Positions 36,260 to 42,628 of a DNA stretch of 64,000 bases are shown here, piece by piece. The position numbers were made by a program, and so were the translations under genes. The notes under the pieces are model-generated. The model saw nothing but the letters and a program-made list of their open reading frames with translations, did not search any database and was not told where the DNA came from. Each line of letters opens with the position of its first letter. Positions within the stretch are counted from its first letter, which is position 1. Source of the stretch: Aquipseudomonas guryensis (GTDB lineage: Bacteria > Pseudomonadota > Gammaproteobacteria > Pseudomonadales > Pseudomonadaceae); assembly GCF_014164785.1 (NCBI RefSeq), contig NZ_JACJFN010000003.1, positions 496,001-560,000 of the forward strand. Reading direction: 5' to 3'.

Positions 36260-36763
36260 ATGAAAAACACAATTATCTCCGCGAATCTACTCTTGGCATT
36301 AATACAGCCAGCCTTCGGCACCGAGCTAACAAAAGAAGAAAGAGAGCAGTTTGAGCAGAATTTTTGCGGCGAAGCATGGGCGCACTTCTTGCCAGACGAC
36401 CAAAAATTTACAGCAGAAAATGTTGAGCTTGCTGCCTTGCAGCACATGAATCCAGATAATCGATGCGTTCAAAATATAGAGCAAAAAGAATTCGACAGAA
36501 TCTATGACGAAGTAAAAAAATCCGCCGCAAGCTCCTTCAAAAATAGCAAATCATCATTTGAGGTCATGGTTAAATTTGAGCTCACAACTTCAAATCCAGC
36601 GACATTTGAAATGATGGTAAGAGATGACACTGAATCGGATAAAGCTCAGCTGTTAGCTTTTAAGTCTAACCTGGAAAAAATCAAGAACTTCCACTCAAAC
36701 CAGGGTGTCATTTACATCGTTTTCCACTACAAAATAAAACCAACAACCAGCCAAGCCAGTTGA
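36260..36763 (+). CDS. Cassette 9: secreted hypothetical protein
   Basis: A 167-residue precursor with a signal peptide (MKNTIISANLLLALIQPAFG). The mature part is acidic and helical (LTKEEREQFEQNFCGEAWAHF) with two cysteines, then a mixed beta region VMVKFELTTSNPATFEMMV. It is probably periplasmic. The DNA is clearly AT-rich compared with the core genes. No family recognised. Confidence 0.7.
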   Translation: MKNTIISANLLLALIQPAFGTELTKEEREQFEQNFCGEAWAHFLPDDQKFTAENVELAALQHMNPDNRCVQNIEQKEFDRIYDEVKKSAASSFKNSKSSFEVMVKFELTTSNPATFEMMVRDDTESDKAQLLAFKSNLEKIKNFHSNQGVIYIVFHYKIKPTTSQAS

Positions 36764-36768
36764 ACCGC

Positions 36769-36845
36769 GCCTAACAAATGGTTCAAGTCGCTCGCTTCGC
36801 TCACTCGGGACCGGCTAAAGCCGGCCCCTTAACCAAACGTTAGGC
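36769..36845 (+). repeat. attC site 9
   Basis: 77 bp. Boxes GCCTAAC and GTTAGGC; variant B. Confidence 0.9.
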
Positions 36846-36872
36846 ACTACTGCTCCAATCTCTGAGGGAACA

Positions 36873-37229
36873 ATGAATTACAATTGGGAATGTCAGGCAT
36901 GTGAAAACACCGTGGCAGCAGGAAACGAATCCTGCACCACCTGCGGCTGCCCAGCCTCATGCTCTGGGCGAGAAATTGACAGCTACAAAGAGAAGTACAT
37001 GAACTCTGACGCCGTGCGCAATAAATCAAAATTCAGGTGCGCCAAATGTGACTATCACCTATCAAATACAGGTGCATTCCGGGCGGCAGGTGGCAGCTTG
37101 TCAGCAGCATTTGACTTAGCCACTGAGAGTTTCAATTACGTTAGCTGCAATAAATGCGGATACACCGAGTTCTACAAGTCACGTGTAAGCGGCGCAGCGT
37201 TTGTTGCTGACGTTCTTCTTGGCAGCTAG
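36873..37229 (+). CDS. Cassette 10: zinc-ribbon-like protein
   Basis: A 118-residue soluble protein with GAGGGAAC before ATG. It has several CxxC-type pairs: WECQACENT, CTTCGCPASC, FRCAKCDYHL and VSCNKCGYTEFY. The last two pairs, about 35 residues apart, are typical of zinc-ribbon families in which the second knuckle reads CxxCGYTEFY, a tail shared with small nucleic-acid-binding zinc proteins. Two zinc sites are therefore likely. The partner molecule is unknown. Confidence 0.72.
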   Translation: MNYNWECQACENTVAAGNESCTTCGCPASCSGREIDSYKEKYMNSDAVRNKSKFRCAKCDYHLSNTGAFRAAGGSLSAAFDLATESFNYVSCNKCGYTEFYKSRVSGAAFVADVLLGS

Positions 37230-37231
37230 TG

Positions 37232-37319
37232 CCTAACAATGCGCTCAACTGTCGCTCACTTCGTTCGCTGGACGTCCAAAAGCTGCGCTTTTGGCCGCCC
37301 GTTAGCTTAATCGTTATGC
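37232..37319 (+). repeat. attC site 10
   Basis: 88 bp. Boxes GCCTAAC and GTTATGC. Hybrid of variants A and C: A-type outer arms with AAAAGC-TGC-GCTTTT in the middle. Confidence 0.87.
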
Positions 37320-37334
37320 TCTAAAGGAGATACC

Positions 37335-37682
37335 GTGAACTGCTACATACACGGAAGCACAGAAGCAGTTGGAGTATGCAAGTCCTGTATGAAAGGGCTA
37401 TGCCACGAATGCGTACAGGAAATAGATGCATCCTTATCCTGCAAAGGAAGTTGCGAGCAACGAGTTAATTTACTTAACCGCCAAGCATCAAGTCAGAGTT
37501 ACGCATCCCTACTCCGAGCTTGGATACCAGTCATCACAATTCTGTATGGCTCGTATCTGGCAGTTTCTTGGTCTGGGCTATTCAAGTATCCAAGAGAAAC
37601 AGGTTTGTTTTTCATCGGAATAGCATTCATAGCATTTGGCGTAACAGTTCTCGTCAAGAATAGGCTTTCGAGTAAAGCATAA
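37335..37682 (+). CDS. Cassette 11: B-box-like zinc finger membrane protein
   Basis: GTG start with AAAGGAG seven bases upstream; 115 residues. The N-terminal domain is a compact zinc-binding module of the B-box type (MNCYIHGSTEAVGVCKSCMK then LCHECVQE, CKGSCEQR). Two membrane helices follow (VITILYGSYLAVSW, GLFFIGIAFIAFGVTVL). The same architecture recurs in cassette 13. Such proteins occur scattered in proteobacteria without known role; zinc binding is well supported by the Cys/His spacing. Confidence 0.75.
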   Translation: MNCYIHGSTEAVGVCKSCMKGLCHECVQEIDASLSCKGSCEQRVNLLNRQASSQSYASLLRAWIPVITILYGSYLAVSWSGLFKYPRETGLFFIGIAFIAFGVTVLVKNRLSSKA

Positions 37683-37752
37683 CAATGCGCTCAAAGCGCT
37701 CACTTCGTTCGCTGGGACCGGCGAAGCCGGCCCCTTAGCTTAATCGTTATAT
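37677..37752 (+). repeat. attC site 11
   Basis: 76 bp. Boxes GCATAAC and GTTATAT; variant A with GGACCGGCGAAGCCGGCCCC, almost identical to attC 2. Confidence 0.88.
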
Positions 37753-37758
37753 GCACAC

Positions 37759-38010
37759 ATGACTAAATCCACGAAACTCCTTGCAAGTCTTGCAGTGCTA
37801 TATATGCTTGGATTCTTTCTTTGGACTCCGATCCAACTGTTCGGAATCAGTGCGCACTGGTTCTGGCTTGCAAACCTCACATCCAAAATCAACGCTGCGA
37901 TCTACACACCTCTCGCCAAGTGGTCAGGAGAGGATGGTGTGCTAACCAAAATCAGATACCAAAACACCGTATTTTGGTGCAAGAAATTCGAGCATTGCCA
38001 TGTGCAATAA
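37759..38010 (+). CDS. Cassette 12: single-span membrane protein
   Basis: An 83-residue protein with one strong N-terminal hydrophobic helix (LLASLAVLYMLGFFLW) and a second amphipathic segment (ISAHWFWLANLTSKINAA). The C-terminal part is polar with two cysteines (WCKKFEHCHVQ). It is probably membrane-anchored. No family recognised. Confidence 0.66.
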   Translation: MTKSTKLLASLAVLYMLGFFLWTPIQLFGISAHWFWLANLTSKINAAIYTPLAKWSGEDGVLTKIRYQNTVFWCKKFEHCHVQ

Positions 38011-38016
38011 ATCCGC

Positions 38017-38103
38017 ATATAACAATGTGCTCAACACCGCTCGCTTCGCTCACTGGACTCGCAAAAGCTACGCTTTTGCTCGCCTGTTAGCACAACGTTA
38101 GGC
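38017..38103 (+). repeat. attC site 12
   Basis: 87 bp. Boxes ATATAAC and GTTAGGC; variant C with GCAAAAGCTACGCTTTTGC, nearly identical to attC 3. Confidence 0.89.
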
Positions 38104-38137
38104 CAAATCAAAAATCATTTCACGGACGAGACATCGT

Positions 38138-38512
38138 ATGAACTGCTTCAACCACCACTCCAATGCTGCCATAGCAATCTGCAAGTCCTGCGGCAAAGGG
38201 GTTTGCCAATCCTGTGCAATTGATAAAGGTTTTGCTGTTGCCTGTTCAGACAGTTGCATGAGTGAAGCTGCTGACACTCACACAATGACCAGCAGAGCAA
38301 AACGCATGTACGGCCTCGGAGGCGCCAAAAAGGTATTTCCCCTTACAGTCGCCATGTGGGCAATTTTTGGCCTGCTATTTAGTGGTCTCGGAGTCTATAG
38401 ATTCATCAAATCAGGAACCCCCGAGTGGTTCCTACTGCTGTTTGGCGCTGCTGCCTTCTTCCTTGCTATAGCTACTTATCGTCGGGTAAAAGCCCTTGAA
38501 CTCAACTGCTAG
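38138..38512 (+). CDS. Cassette 13: B-box-like zinc finger membrane protein
   Basis: A 124-residue protein with the same design as cassette 11: zinc module MNCFNHHSNAAIAICKSCGK, VCQSCAID, CSDSC, then two membrane helices (LTVAMWAIFGLLFSGLGVY, FLLLFGAAAFFLAIATY). The two are diverged paralogues on separate cassettes with different attC variants, so they were probably acquired independently rather than by local duplication. Confidence 0.75.
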   Translation: MNCFNHHSNAAIAICKSCGKGVCQSCAIDKGFAVACSDSCMSEAADTHTMTSRAKRMYGLGGAKKVFPLTVAMWAIFGLLFSGLGVYRFIKSGTPEWFLLLFGAAAFFLAIATYRRVKALELNC

Positions 38513-38516
38513 CAAG

Positions 38517-38593
38517 GCCTAACAATGTGCTCAAATCGCTCACTTCGTTCGCTGGGACCGGCTAAAGCCGGCCCCTTAGCTTAATCGTTAGGG
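38517..38593 (+). repeat. attC site 13
   Basis: 77 bp. Boxes GCCTAAC and GTTAGGG; variant A. Confidence 0.88.
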
Positions 38594-38599
38594 GCCAAG

Positions 38600-38965
38600 A
38601 TGGATCTTCGCCAGACAACACCAATATTAGTTACAGCCCTGATCACAGCATTGATGCCATTGGCTTTGGGCTGGTATGCGCACTGGGAAAGCCCTCAGGG
38701 AATACTCTTGTATACTCCAACGGCCAATAATCCACACCCGCAAGGCTCCCCTGCATTTCCTATTGGAGTAATGGCTGGGTTAGCAGCTTCTTTTTTGCTA
38801 TCCCTGGCTCTAGTAGTTCTAGGCGGAGCTGCCGCATACATAACGAAATCACGCTCATATGGCTCAAAAACGAGGGTCAAACTATTTTGCAAAATTGCAG
38901 TTACAGCTCTCGCCACATCAGCCGCAGGAGCAGCAGGAGCAGCAATCTATGCAATGCTCCCCTAA
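38600..38965 (+). CDS. Cassette 14: membrane protein
   Basis: A 121-residue protein with three hydrophobic segments (VTALITALMPLALGWYA, VMAGLAASFLLSLALVVLGGAAAY, VTALATSAAGAAGAAIYAM). Its TAA stop is part of the CCCTAAC box of attC 14, so the recombination site supplies the stop codon. Not recognised. Confidence 0.68.
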   Translation: MDLRQTTPILVTALITALMPLALGWYAHWESPQGILLYTPTANNPHPQGSPAFPIGVMAGLAASFLLSLALVVLGGAAAYITKSRSYGSKTRVKLFCKIAVTALATSAAGAAGAAIYAMLP

Positions 38966-39038
38966 CAAATGGTTCAAAGCCGTTCGCTTCGCTCACTCAG
39001 GACCGGCTAAAGCCGGCCCCTTAACTTAATCGTTAGGA
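38960..39038 (+). repeat. attC site 14
   Basis: 79 bp. Boxes CCCTAAC and GTTAGGA; B-type left half with an A-like TTAACTTAAT right arm. Confidence 0.88.
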
Positions 39039-39047
39039 GCATTACCT

Positions 39048-39431
39048 GTGCTTGGACGCATTGCACTAGTCACCATGTTGGCCTTTCTTTCTGCATACGC
39101 TGGAGCTGAAGAGATTAATTGTCCGCCGCAAGAAAAAGATCTTGCCGCACTCAAGAAGCTCCTTCAGCTAAATCCTGAGGAACTAGCAAAAGAAGAGGCA
39201 AAGCTTTCAAAGCCCGCTTTCTATGGCATACATGGCTATTCCGTAAGCACTCCAGGGCTTACAAACGATGCAATCGCTTGTCTGCATAAAAAAGCACAAA
39301 TTAAGCACATGCCTGGCACATCCGATGTTCTGTGCAGCGATGAAATAGTTAATCTACAGCCAGCAGCTCAAAAATTTGCAGAGCGCTATAACTCAGAACT
39401 GGCTCGTGGCATGGAGTTAACATGCCCCTAA
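39048..39431 (+). CDS. Cassette 15: secreted hypothetical protein
   Basis: GTG start; 127-residue precursor with a signal peptide (LGRIALVTMLAFLSAYAGA). The mature part has four cysteines, enough for two disulfides (EEINCPP, AIACLHKK, VLCSDEI, LTCP), and a helical acidic start. The TAA stop lies in the CCCTAAC box. Probably a small periplasmic protein; no family recognised. Confidence 0.67.
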   Translation: MLGRIALVTMLAFLSAYAGAEEINCPPQEKDLAALKKLLQLNPEELAKEEAKLSKPAFYGIHGYSVSTPGLTNDAIACLHKKAQIKHMPGTSDVLCSDEIVNLQPAAQKFAERYNSELARGMELTCP

Positions 39432-39503
39432 CTAGTGGTTCAAGTCGTTCGCTTCGCTCACTGCGGGACCGGCTAAAGCCGGCCCCTTAACCAAACGTTA
39501 GGT
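39426..39503 (+). repeat. attC site 15
   Basis: 78 bp. Boxes CCCTAAC and GTTAGGT; variant B with one extra base (CACTGCGGGACC). Confidence 0.88.
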
Positions 39504-39508
39504 GAAAG

Positions 39509-40042
39509 ATGGAACTTCAAAGCCTTCGCGTTCTTTTGCTCATCCTATTTTGCATGCCGTGCTGGGCAGAGATGTCGCAGAAGGACATAGAAGCAGAAAA
39601 AGCCTGGGATGCTGGGCAGTTAGCAGCAGAAAAAACGATACCAACTCTGCTCGAAAGTTACGGAAACGCTATAGGTTGCTCTTTTAATTTTAACCCAATC
39701 CATCTGGTCAAGTACAAAATTCAAAAAGAACCAGTTTTTGTCGCAGCAATTGGCTTAGACGTTGGGTGCTCGGGCGGTAGTGCCATGGGGCGAACACTGC
39801 TAATTACCATGAAGCATGGCGCCTATCACAAAATACATGTAATGCCGGAACTCTCTACGCCTATGCAAACCCCCTCTGACTTCCCAAAGCATCTTGAGCA
39901 GCTTTATCTTGAAAACGGCGAAATTATGTTCTCAGGTTTTGTGCCCGATTGGTCAAAAGATTCGCTGTGCTGTGCATCCCAGCCAGTTAAAGGTAAAGTC
40001 TCATTTGCTAATGGCAAGTGGGCGCTCTCCTTTCTGCAATGA
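39509..40042 (+). CDS. Cassette 16: secreted hypothetical protein
   Basis: A 177-residue precursor with a signal peptide (LRVLLLILFCMPCWA). The mature protein begins with an acidic helix (KDIEAEKAWDAGQLAAEK), has a central beta-rich region (VFVAAIGLDVGCSGGSAMGRTLLITMKHG) and ends WALSFLQ. Four cysteines are present, including an adjacent CC pair. The longest exported product of the array. Not recognised. Confidence 0.68.
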   Translation: MELQSLRVLLLILFCMPCWAEMSQKDIEAEKAWDAGQLAAEKTIPTLLESYGNAIGCSFNFNPIHLVKYKIQKEPVFVAAIGLDVGCSGGSAMGRTLLITMKHGAYHKIHVMPELSTPMQTPSDFPKHLEQLYLENGEIMFSGFVPDWSKDSLCCASQPVKGKVSFANGKWALSFLQ

Positions 40043-40047
40043 GCATC

Positions 40048-40124
40048 ACCTAACAAACGGTTCAAGTCGCTCGCTTCGCTCACTCGGGGCCGGCTAAAGC
40101 CGGCCCCTTAACCAAACGTTAGGC
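40048..40124 (+). repeat. attC site 16
   Basis: 77 bp. Boxes ACCTAAC and GTTAGGC; variant B with GGGCCGGCTAAAGCCGGCCCC. Confidence 0.9.
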
Positions 40125-40161
40125 TGCTGATTTAAAATCGTCGTCACGGAGGGCCACCACA

Positions 40162-40572
40162 TTGAATCCGCTCATACTTCCTATGGCAGCTCATATAGCG
40201 CTCACCTCTTTTCTTTACGTGCTATTAACTATCGCACGCGCACCTAAGGTATGGGGCATAGGCAAAAAACCAGATGGAATCAATCCTTGGGCAGTAGTAG
40301 AACCCCGAATTAGCGCGAATCTTTCAAACCAGTTCGAATGGCCAGTATTTTTCTATGCTGCGTGCATTCTACTAATTCAAAACCAATCAGCTTTAGCTGC
40401 TGCAGCCTGGCTAGCGTGGATTTTCATTTTTGGGCGTGTGGTTCATAGCTGCGTACAGATACTCACCACAAACGTACGGTTGCGCGGCTTAGTTTTCACA
40501 ATCAATTTCCTAGCCACTCTCGGGTTGTGGATCGTTGTAATTTTTACTTTAGAACCGAGTGCAACAGCCTAA
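40162..40572 (+). CDS. Cassette 17: MAPEG-superfamily membrane protein
   Basis: TTG start at 40162 with CACGGAGGG upstream (ATG 40183 is an alternative); up to 136 residues with four membrane segments. The pattern NQFEWPVFFYAACILLI, AWLAWIFIFGRVVHSCVQ and RLRGLVFTINFL matches MAPEG proteins (membrane-associated eicosanoid/glutathione metabolism), including conserved polar residues in the helices. In bacteria these are usually of unknown or glutathione-linked function. This is one of the few cassettes with a recognisable family. Confidence 0.8.
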   Translation: MNPLILPMAAHIALTSFLYVLLTIARAPKVWGIGKKPDGINPWAVVEPRISANLSNQFEWPVFFYAACILLIQNQSALAAAAWLAWIFIFGRVVHSCVQILTTNVRLRGLVFTINFLATLGLWIVVIFTLEPSATA

Positions 40573-40639
40573 CAAATGGTTCAAGCCGTTCGCTCCGCTC
40601 ACTCGGGACTAAAGCCGGCCCCTTAACCAAACGTTAGGC
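40567..40639 (+). repeat. attC site 17
   Basis: 73 bp. Boxes GCCTAAC and GTTAGGC; variant B missing about five bases of one inner arm (GGGACTAAAGCCGG), which weakens the hairpin. Confidence 0.86.
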
Positions 40640-40876
40640 GTAAGAGCAAAAGTCATGGTCGATGACCGTGCAAGAAAACAAAGCTGCCGCCCCGCGGCAC
40701 TCCTGAATCGAATGGTCGCCTGGCAGTAAATGCCGTTATTTGTGCTCAGCAAGGGAGTTGCTTTCAAGAAATGCGCACATCATAAATAACCTCCAGGGCC
40801 AAAGCCGATACGCCCTGCACTTCATCAATCATGCCCGGCTGTGGCGGCATGTCCCGCGTCCGACTCGAAGTCCTCT
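40640..40876 (+). other. Cassette 18: apparently gene-less cassette
   Basis: About 237 bp between two attC sites with no credible gene. The only ATG frame is 24 codons (40655-40729) without a good ribosome site; a longer frame from about 40740 runs through the next attC and is rejected. The GC content is higher than in the neighbours. It could carry a promoter or small RNA, or be the remnant of a lost gene. Confidence 0.6.
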
Positions 40877-40952
40877 GCCTAACAATTGGCTCAAGTCGTT
40901 CGCTCCGCTCACTCGGGACCGGCAAAGCCGGCCCCTTAACCAAACGTTATAC
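40877..40952 (+). repeat. attC site 18
   Basis: 76 bp. Boxes GCCTAAC and GTTATAC; variant B with GGACCGGCAAAGCCGGCCCC. Last fully intact site. Confidence 0.88.
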
Positions 40953-40995
40953 AGCACAGCATTTATCGTAATCTGGCCAAGGAGTGGTGATATCT

Positions 40996-41580
40996 ATGCA
41001 TCCAATTCAATGTAAGTGTGGTGCCGTTAAAGGCAAACTCGAAAACATTGGAACCAGCAATCGTCTCATCTGCTATTGCACGGATTGCCGAGCGTTCGCA
41101 CATTTTCTTGGTACAGCTCCTTTTGTGCTAGACGAACAAGGCGGAACCGAGATTGTCCAAGTAGCTCAACAGTGCCTGCGTTTCTGCCAAGGGGAAGATC
41201 TTCTATCGGCAATACGCCTCAGCGAGAACGGTATGCTCCGCTGGTATGCAAAATGTTGCGGAACGCCTATTGGCAATACCATGGCCAACCGAAAAACGTC
41301 ATTCATCGGACTTATTCACAGCTGCCTTGATCGTCAACAAATGGATAAAGACTTTGGAGAAAAAGTCGCAGCTTTAAACACTGAAACCGCCTTAGGCCAA
41401 GCAAAACCAAAGCAACGCGGGCTTCTGGGGGTTTTAGTTCGCTTCATATGGATCGTGCTCACGAACCGTGTCAGCGGACGGTACAACAACTCGCCGCTTT
41501 TTAACTCTTCAGGTTTGCCTCGAACAGCCCCCAAAATACTTGAAACTGAAGAATTGGAGAAGCTGAAGAATTCTGTATAA
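40996..41580 (+). CDS. Cassette 19: GFA-like zinc protein (DUF6151 type)
   Basis: AAGGAG lies 11 bp before ATG 40996; 194 residues. The N-terminal half is a GFA-like fold (CKCGAVKGKLE, YCTDCRAFAHFLG, AKCCGTPIGNTM) with cysteine pairs that would hold zinc. The C-terminal part is longer than in standard GFA proteins and includes a hydrophobic stretch (LGVLVRFIWIVLT). The family acts on or resembles enzymes handling glutathione adducts; no substrate is evident. Its stop lies in the truncated attC that follows. Confidence 0.78.
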   Translation: MHPIQCKCGAVKGKLENIGTSNRLICYCTDCRAFAHFLGTAPFVLDEQGGTEIVQVAQQCLRFCQGEDLLSAIRLSENGMLRWYAKCCGTPIGNTMANRKTSFIGLIHSCLDRQQMDKDFGEKVAALNTETALGQAKPKQRGLLGVLVRFIWIVLTNRVSGRYNNSPLFNSSGLPRTAPKILETEELEKLKNSV

Positions 41581-41606
41581 CAACTGGATCAAACCGTTCG
41601 TTAGAC
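41575..41606 (+). repeat. attC site 19, truncated to 32 bp
   Basis: GTATAAC...ACTGGATCAAACCGTTCG...GTTAGAC keeps the outer boxes and the first arm but has lost the whole central palindrome. It probably cannot fold as a normal attC, so the cassette is frozen. Confidence 0.8.
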
Positions 41607-41667
41607 AGTCAGAATTTACACTTACCTGTCCAACAGCTCAACCGTCATGCATTAAAAGGAAACAACA

Positions 41668-42129
41668 ATGTCGTCTAGCAACACATCAAAAATCAAGAAT
41701 GGATTCATAATTGGCGTCGGTTTCATATTGCCAATCGCACTGGGAATCTGGCTAGGTGACAAGCTGGTCAACTACTCAGGCGACCGTGAAGACTACGAAG
41801 TCGACGAATACTCTGACTTCTCTGAAATCACGACTGATTACGCAAAGCTAATTGCAGTAGAAAAATTTTCAGACAAGAGCAAGGATGGAAAAATCAACAT
41901 CCTGGGCTCCATAATCAACAAAGGCAAAGTAGCTGTAGGCTCAATAAAACTTGAAGCAGAGTTCTTCAACAGCGAAGGCGAATTTGTGCAGGAGCAGTCC
42001 ACATACATCAGCAAAAAGCTTGAGCCGAATGAGTCGGAGAACTTCCAGATTTCTTGCACCTGCAAAGGCCAGCTTCTGCCGGAGTACACCAAAGTTACAG
42101 TGCGCGTTGTCAGTGCTCACAGTTTTTAA
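41668..42129 (+). CDS. Cassette 20: FxLYD-type membrane-anchored protein
   Basis: AAAAGGAAAC lies before ATG 41668; 153 residues. One N-terminal membrane anchor (FIIGVGFILPIALGIWLGD), an acidic linker and an extracytoplasmic beta domain of the FxLYD kind (INILGSIINKGKVAVGSIKLEAEFFNSEGEFV, LEPNESENFQISC). The domain is common in exported proteins of bacteria. It lies between a truncated and an eroded attC, so it was most likely a cassette and is now immobile. Confidence 0.76.
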   Translation: MSSSNTSKIKNGFIIGVGFILPIALGIWLGDKLVNYSGDREDYEVDEYSDFSEITTDYAKLIAVEKFSDKSKDGKINILGSIINKGKVAVGSIKLEAEFFNSEGEFVQEQSTYISKKLEPNESENFQISCTCKGQLLPEYTKVTVRVVSAHSF

Positions 42130-42206
42130 CGCATAGTCACTGGCTCACGTTACCCGCAGCTTTCACTCGAGCCCGGTTAAAGCTGCCACTTAACAGAACA
42201 TTAACC
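42124..42206 (+). repeat. Eroded attC-like site 20
   Basis: 83 bp still alignable to variant B: ACTGGCTCACG, CACTCGAGCCCGGTTAAAGCTGCCACTTAAC correspond to CTGGTTCAAG and CACTCGGGACCGGCTAAAGCCGGCCCC. The final box reads ATTAACC instead of GTTRRRY, removing the cleavage G. Confidence 0.65.
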
Positions 42207-42218
42207 AAGGAAGGTGTC

Positions 42219-42548
42219 ATGAACAAAGCAGCACTACCACTAGCCGTACTCCTGACCTTCACCGCCTACACCGGTTTTGTCATGTCGCAGGCAGAGCAGT
42301 CGCTTATTCAATTCGGCCTGCAGCTGATGTCCAGCCTGGACACCGCCCAGGTCGTCATCGATCTCTATATCCTGGCCGCGCTGGCCTGCATCTGGATGTA
42401 TCAGGACAACAAGGCGCGCAACAAGCCGGTCATCGCCGTAGTGCCATATCTGCTGATTACTGCGGTGTTTGTCTCCATCGGCCCGCTGCTCTACCTGGTC
42501 ATCAAGGGCTTTGCCAATACGCCCGCTACAGGCAAAACAGACGCCTAG
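42219..42548 (+). CDS. DUF2834-like membrane protein (former cassette 21)
   Basis: AAGGAAGG lies before ATG 42219; 109 residues with three membrane segments (LPLAVLLTFTAYTGFVM, VIDLYILAALACIWMY, YLLITAVFVSIGPLLYLVI). The pattern DLYILAALACIWMYQDNKAR and SIGPLLYLVIKG fits DUF2834. Its GC is core-like, but it lies between two eroded attC-like sites, so it may be an old cassette that has adapted to the host, or a core gene into which the array end has drifted. Confidence 0.75.
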   Translation: MNKAALPLAVLLTFTAYTGFVMSQAEQSLIQFGLQLMSSLDTAQVVIDLYILAALACIWMYQDNKARNKPVIAVVPYLLITAVFVSIGPLLYLVIKGFANTPATGKTDA

Positions 42549-42606
42549 ACTCAGCACCGCTCGTTTCATTCACCGGGCAGGTCGGCCTGCCCGCTTAATC
42601 CTGATG
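42543..42606 (+). repeat. Eroded attC-like site 21
   Basis: GCACCGCTCGTTTCATTCACCGGGCAGGTCGGCCTGCCCGCTTAATCCTGATGC parallels variant A (CGCTCGCTTCGTTCGCTGGGACC...CCCCTTAGCTTAATCGTTATGC). The boxes are decayed (CCTAGAC, CTGATGC). Long run shown in short pieces; similarity judged by eye. Confidence 0.5.
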
Positions 42607-42628
42607 CAGCCCAAGGAAGAACCCTCAT

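Larger units (their letters stand above)
32753..42606 (+). mobile_element. Integron cassette array without integrase (CALIN)
   Basis: About 21 gene cassettes lie in one orientation, each made of a small gene and an attC site. Intact attC sites share R-double-prime boxes (RYYYAAC-type, often GCCTAAC) and R-prime boxes (GTTRRRY-type, often GTTAGGC) around imperfect palindromes such as GGACCGGCTAAAGCCGGCCCC. Base composition drops visibly against the GC-rich flanks and codon use differs among cassettes. No integron integrase occurs anywhere in the window. The right end degenerates: one truncated attC and two eroded ones grade into core-like DNA. Confidence 0.92.

Noticed and set aside
33901..39431. 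Toxin-antitoxin cassettes, common in other arrays
   Set aside because: No adjacent overlapping pair of small genes within one cassette and no RelE, HigB, MazF or similar motif was found.
33012..40952. CRISPR array
   Set aside because: The repeats are 73-91 bp, imperfect and separated by genes of 240-600 bp, with attC boxes; no short direct repeats with uniform spacers exist anywhere in the window.
40740..41015. A 91-codon frame crossing cassette 18, attC 18 and the next cassette start
   Set aside because: It reads through a recombination site and into another gene's start in a different frame, and lacks a standard start.
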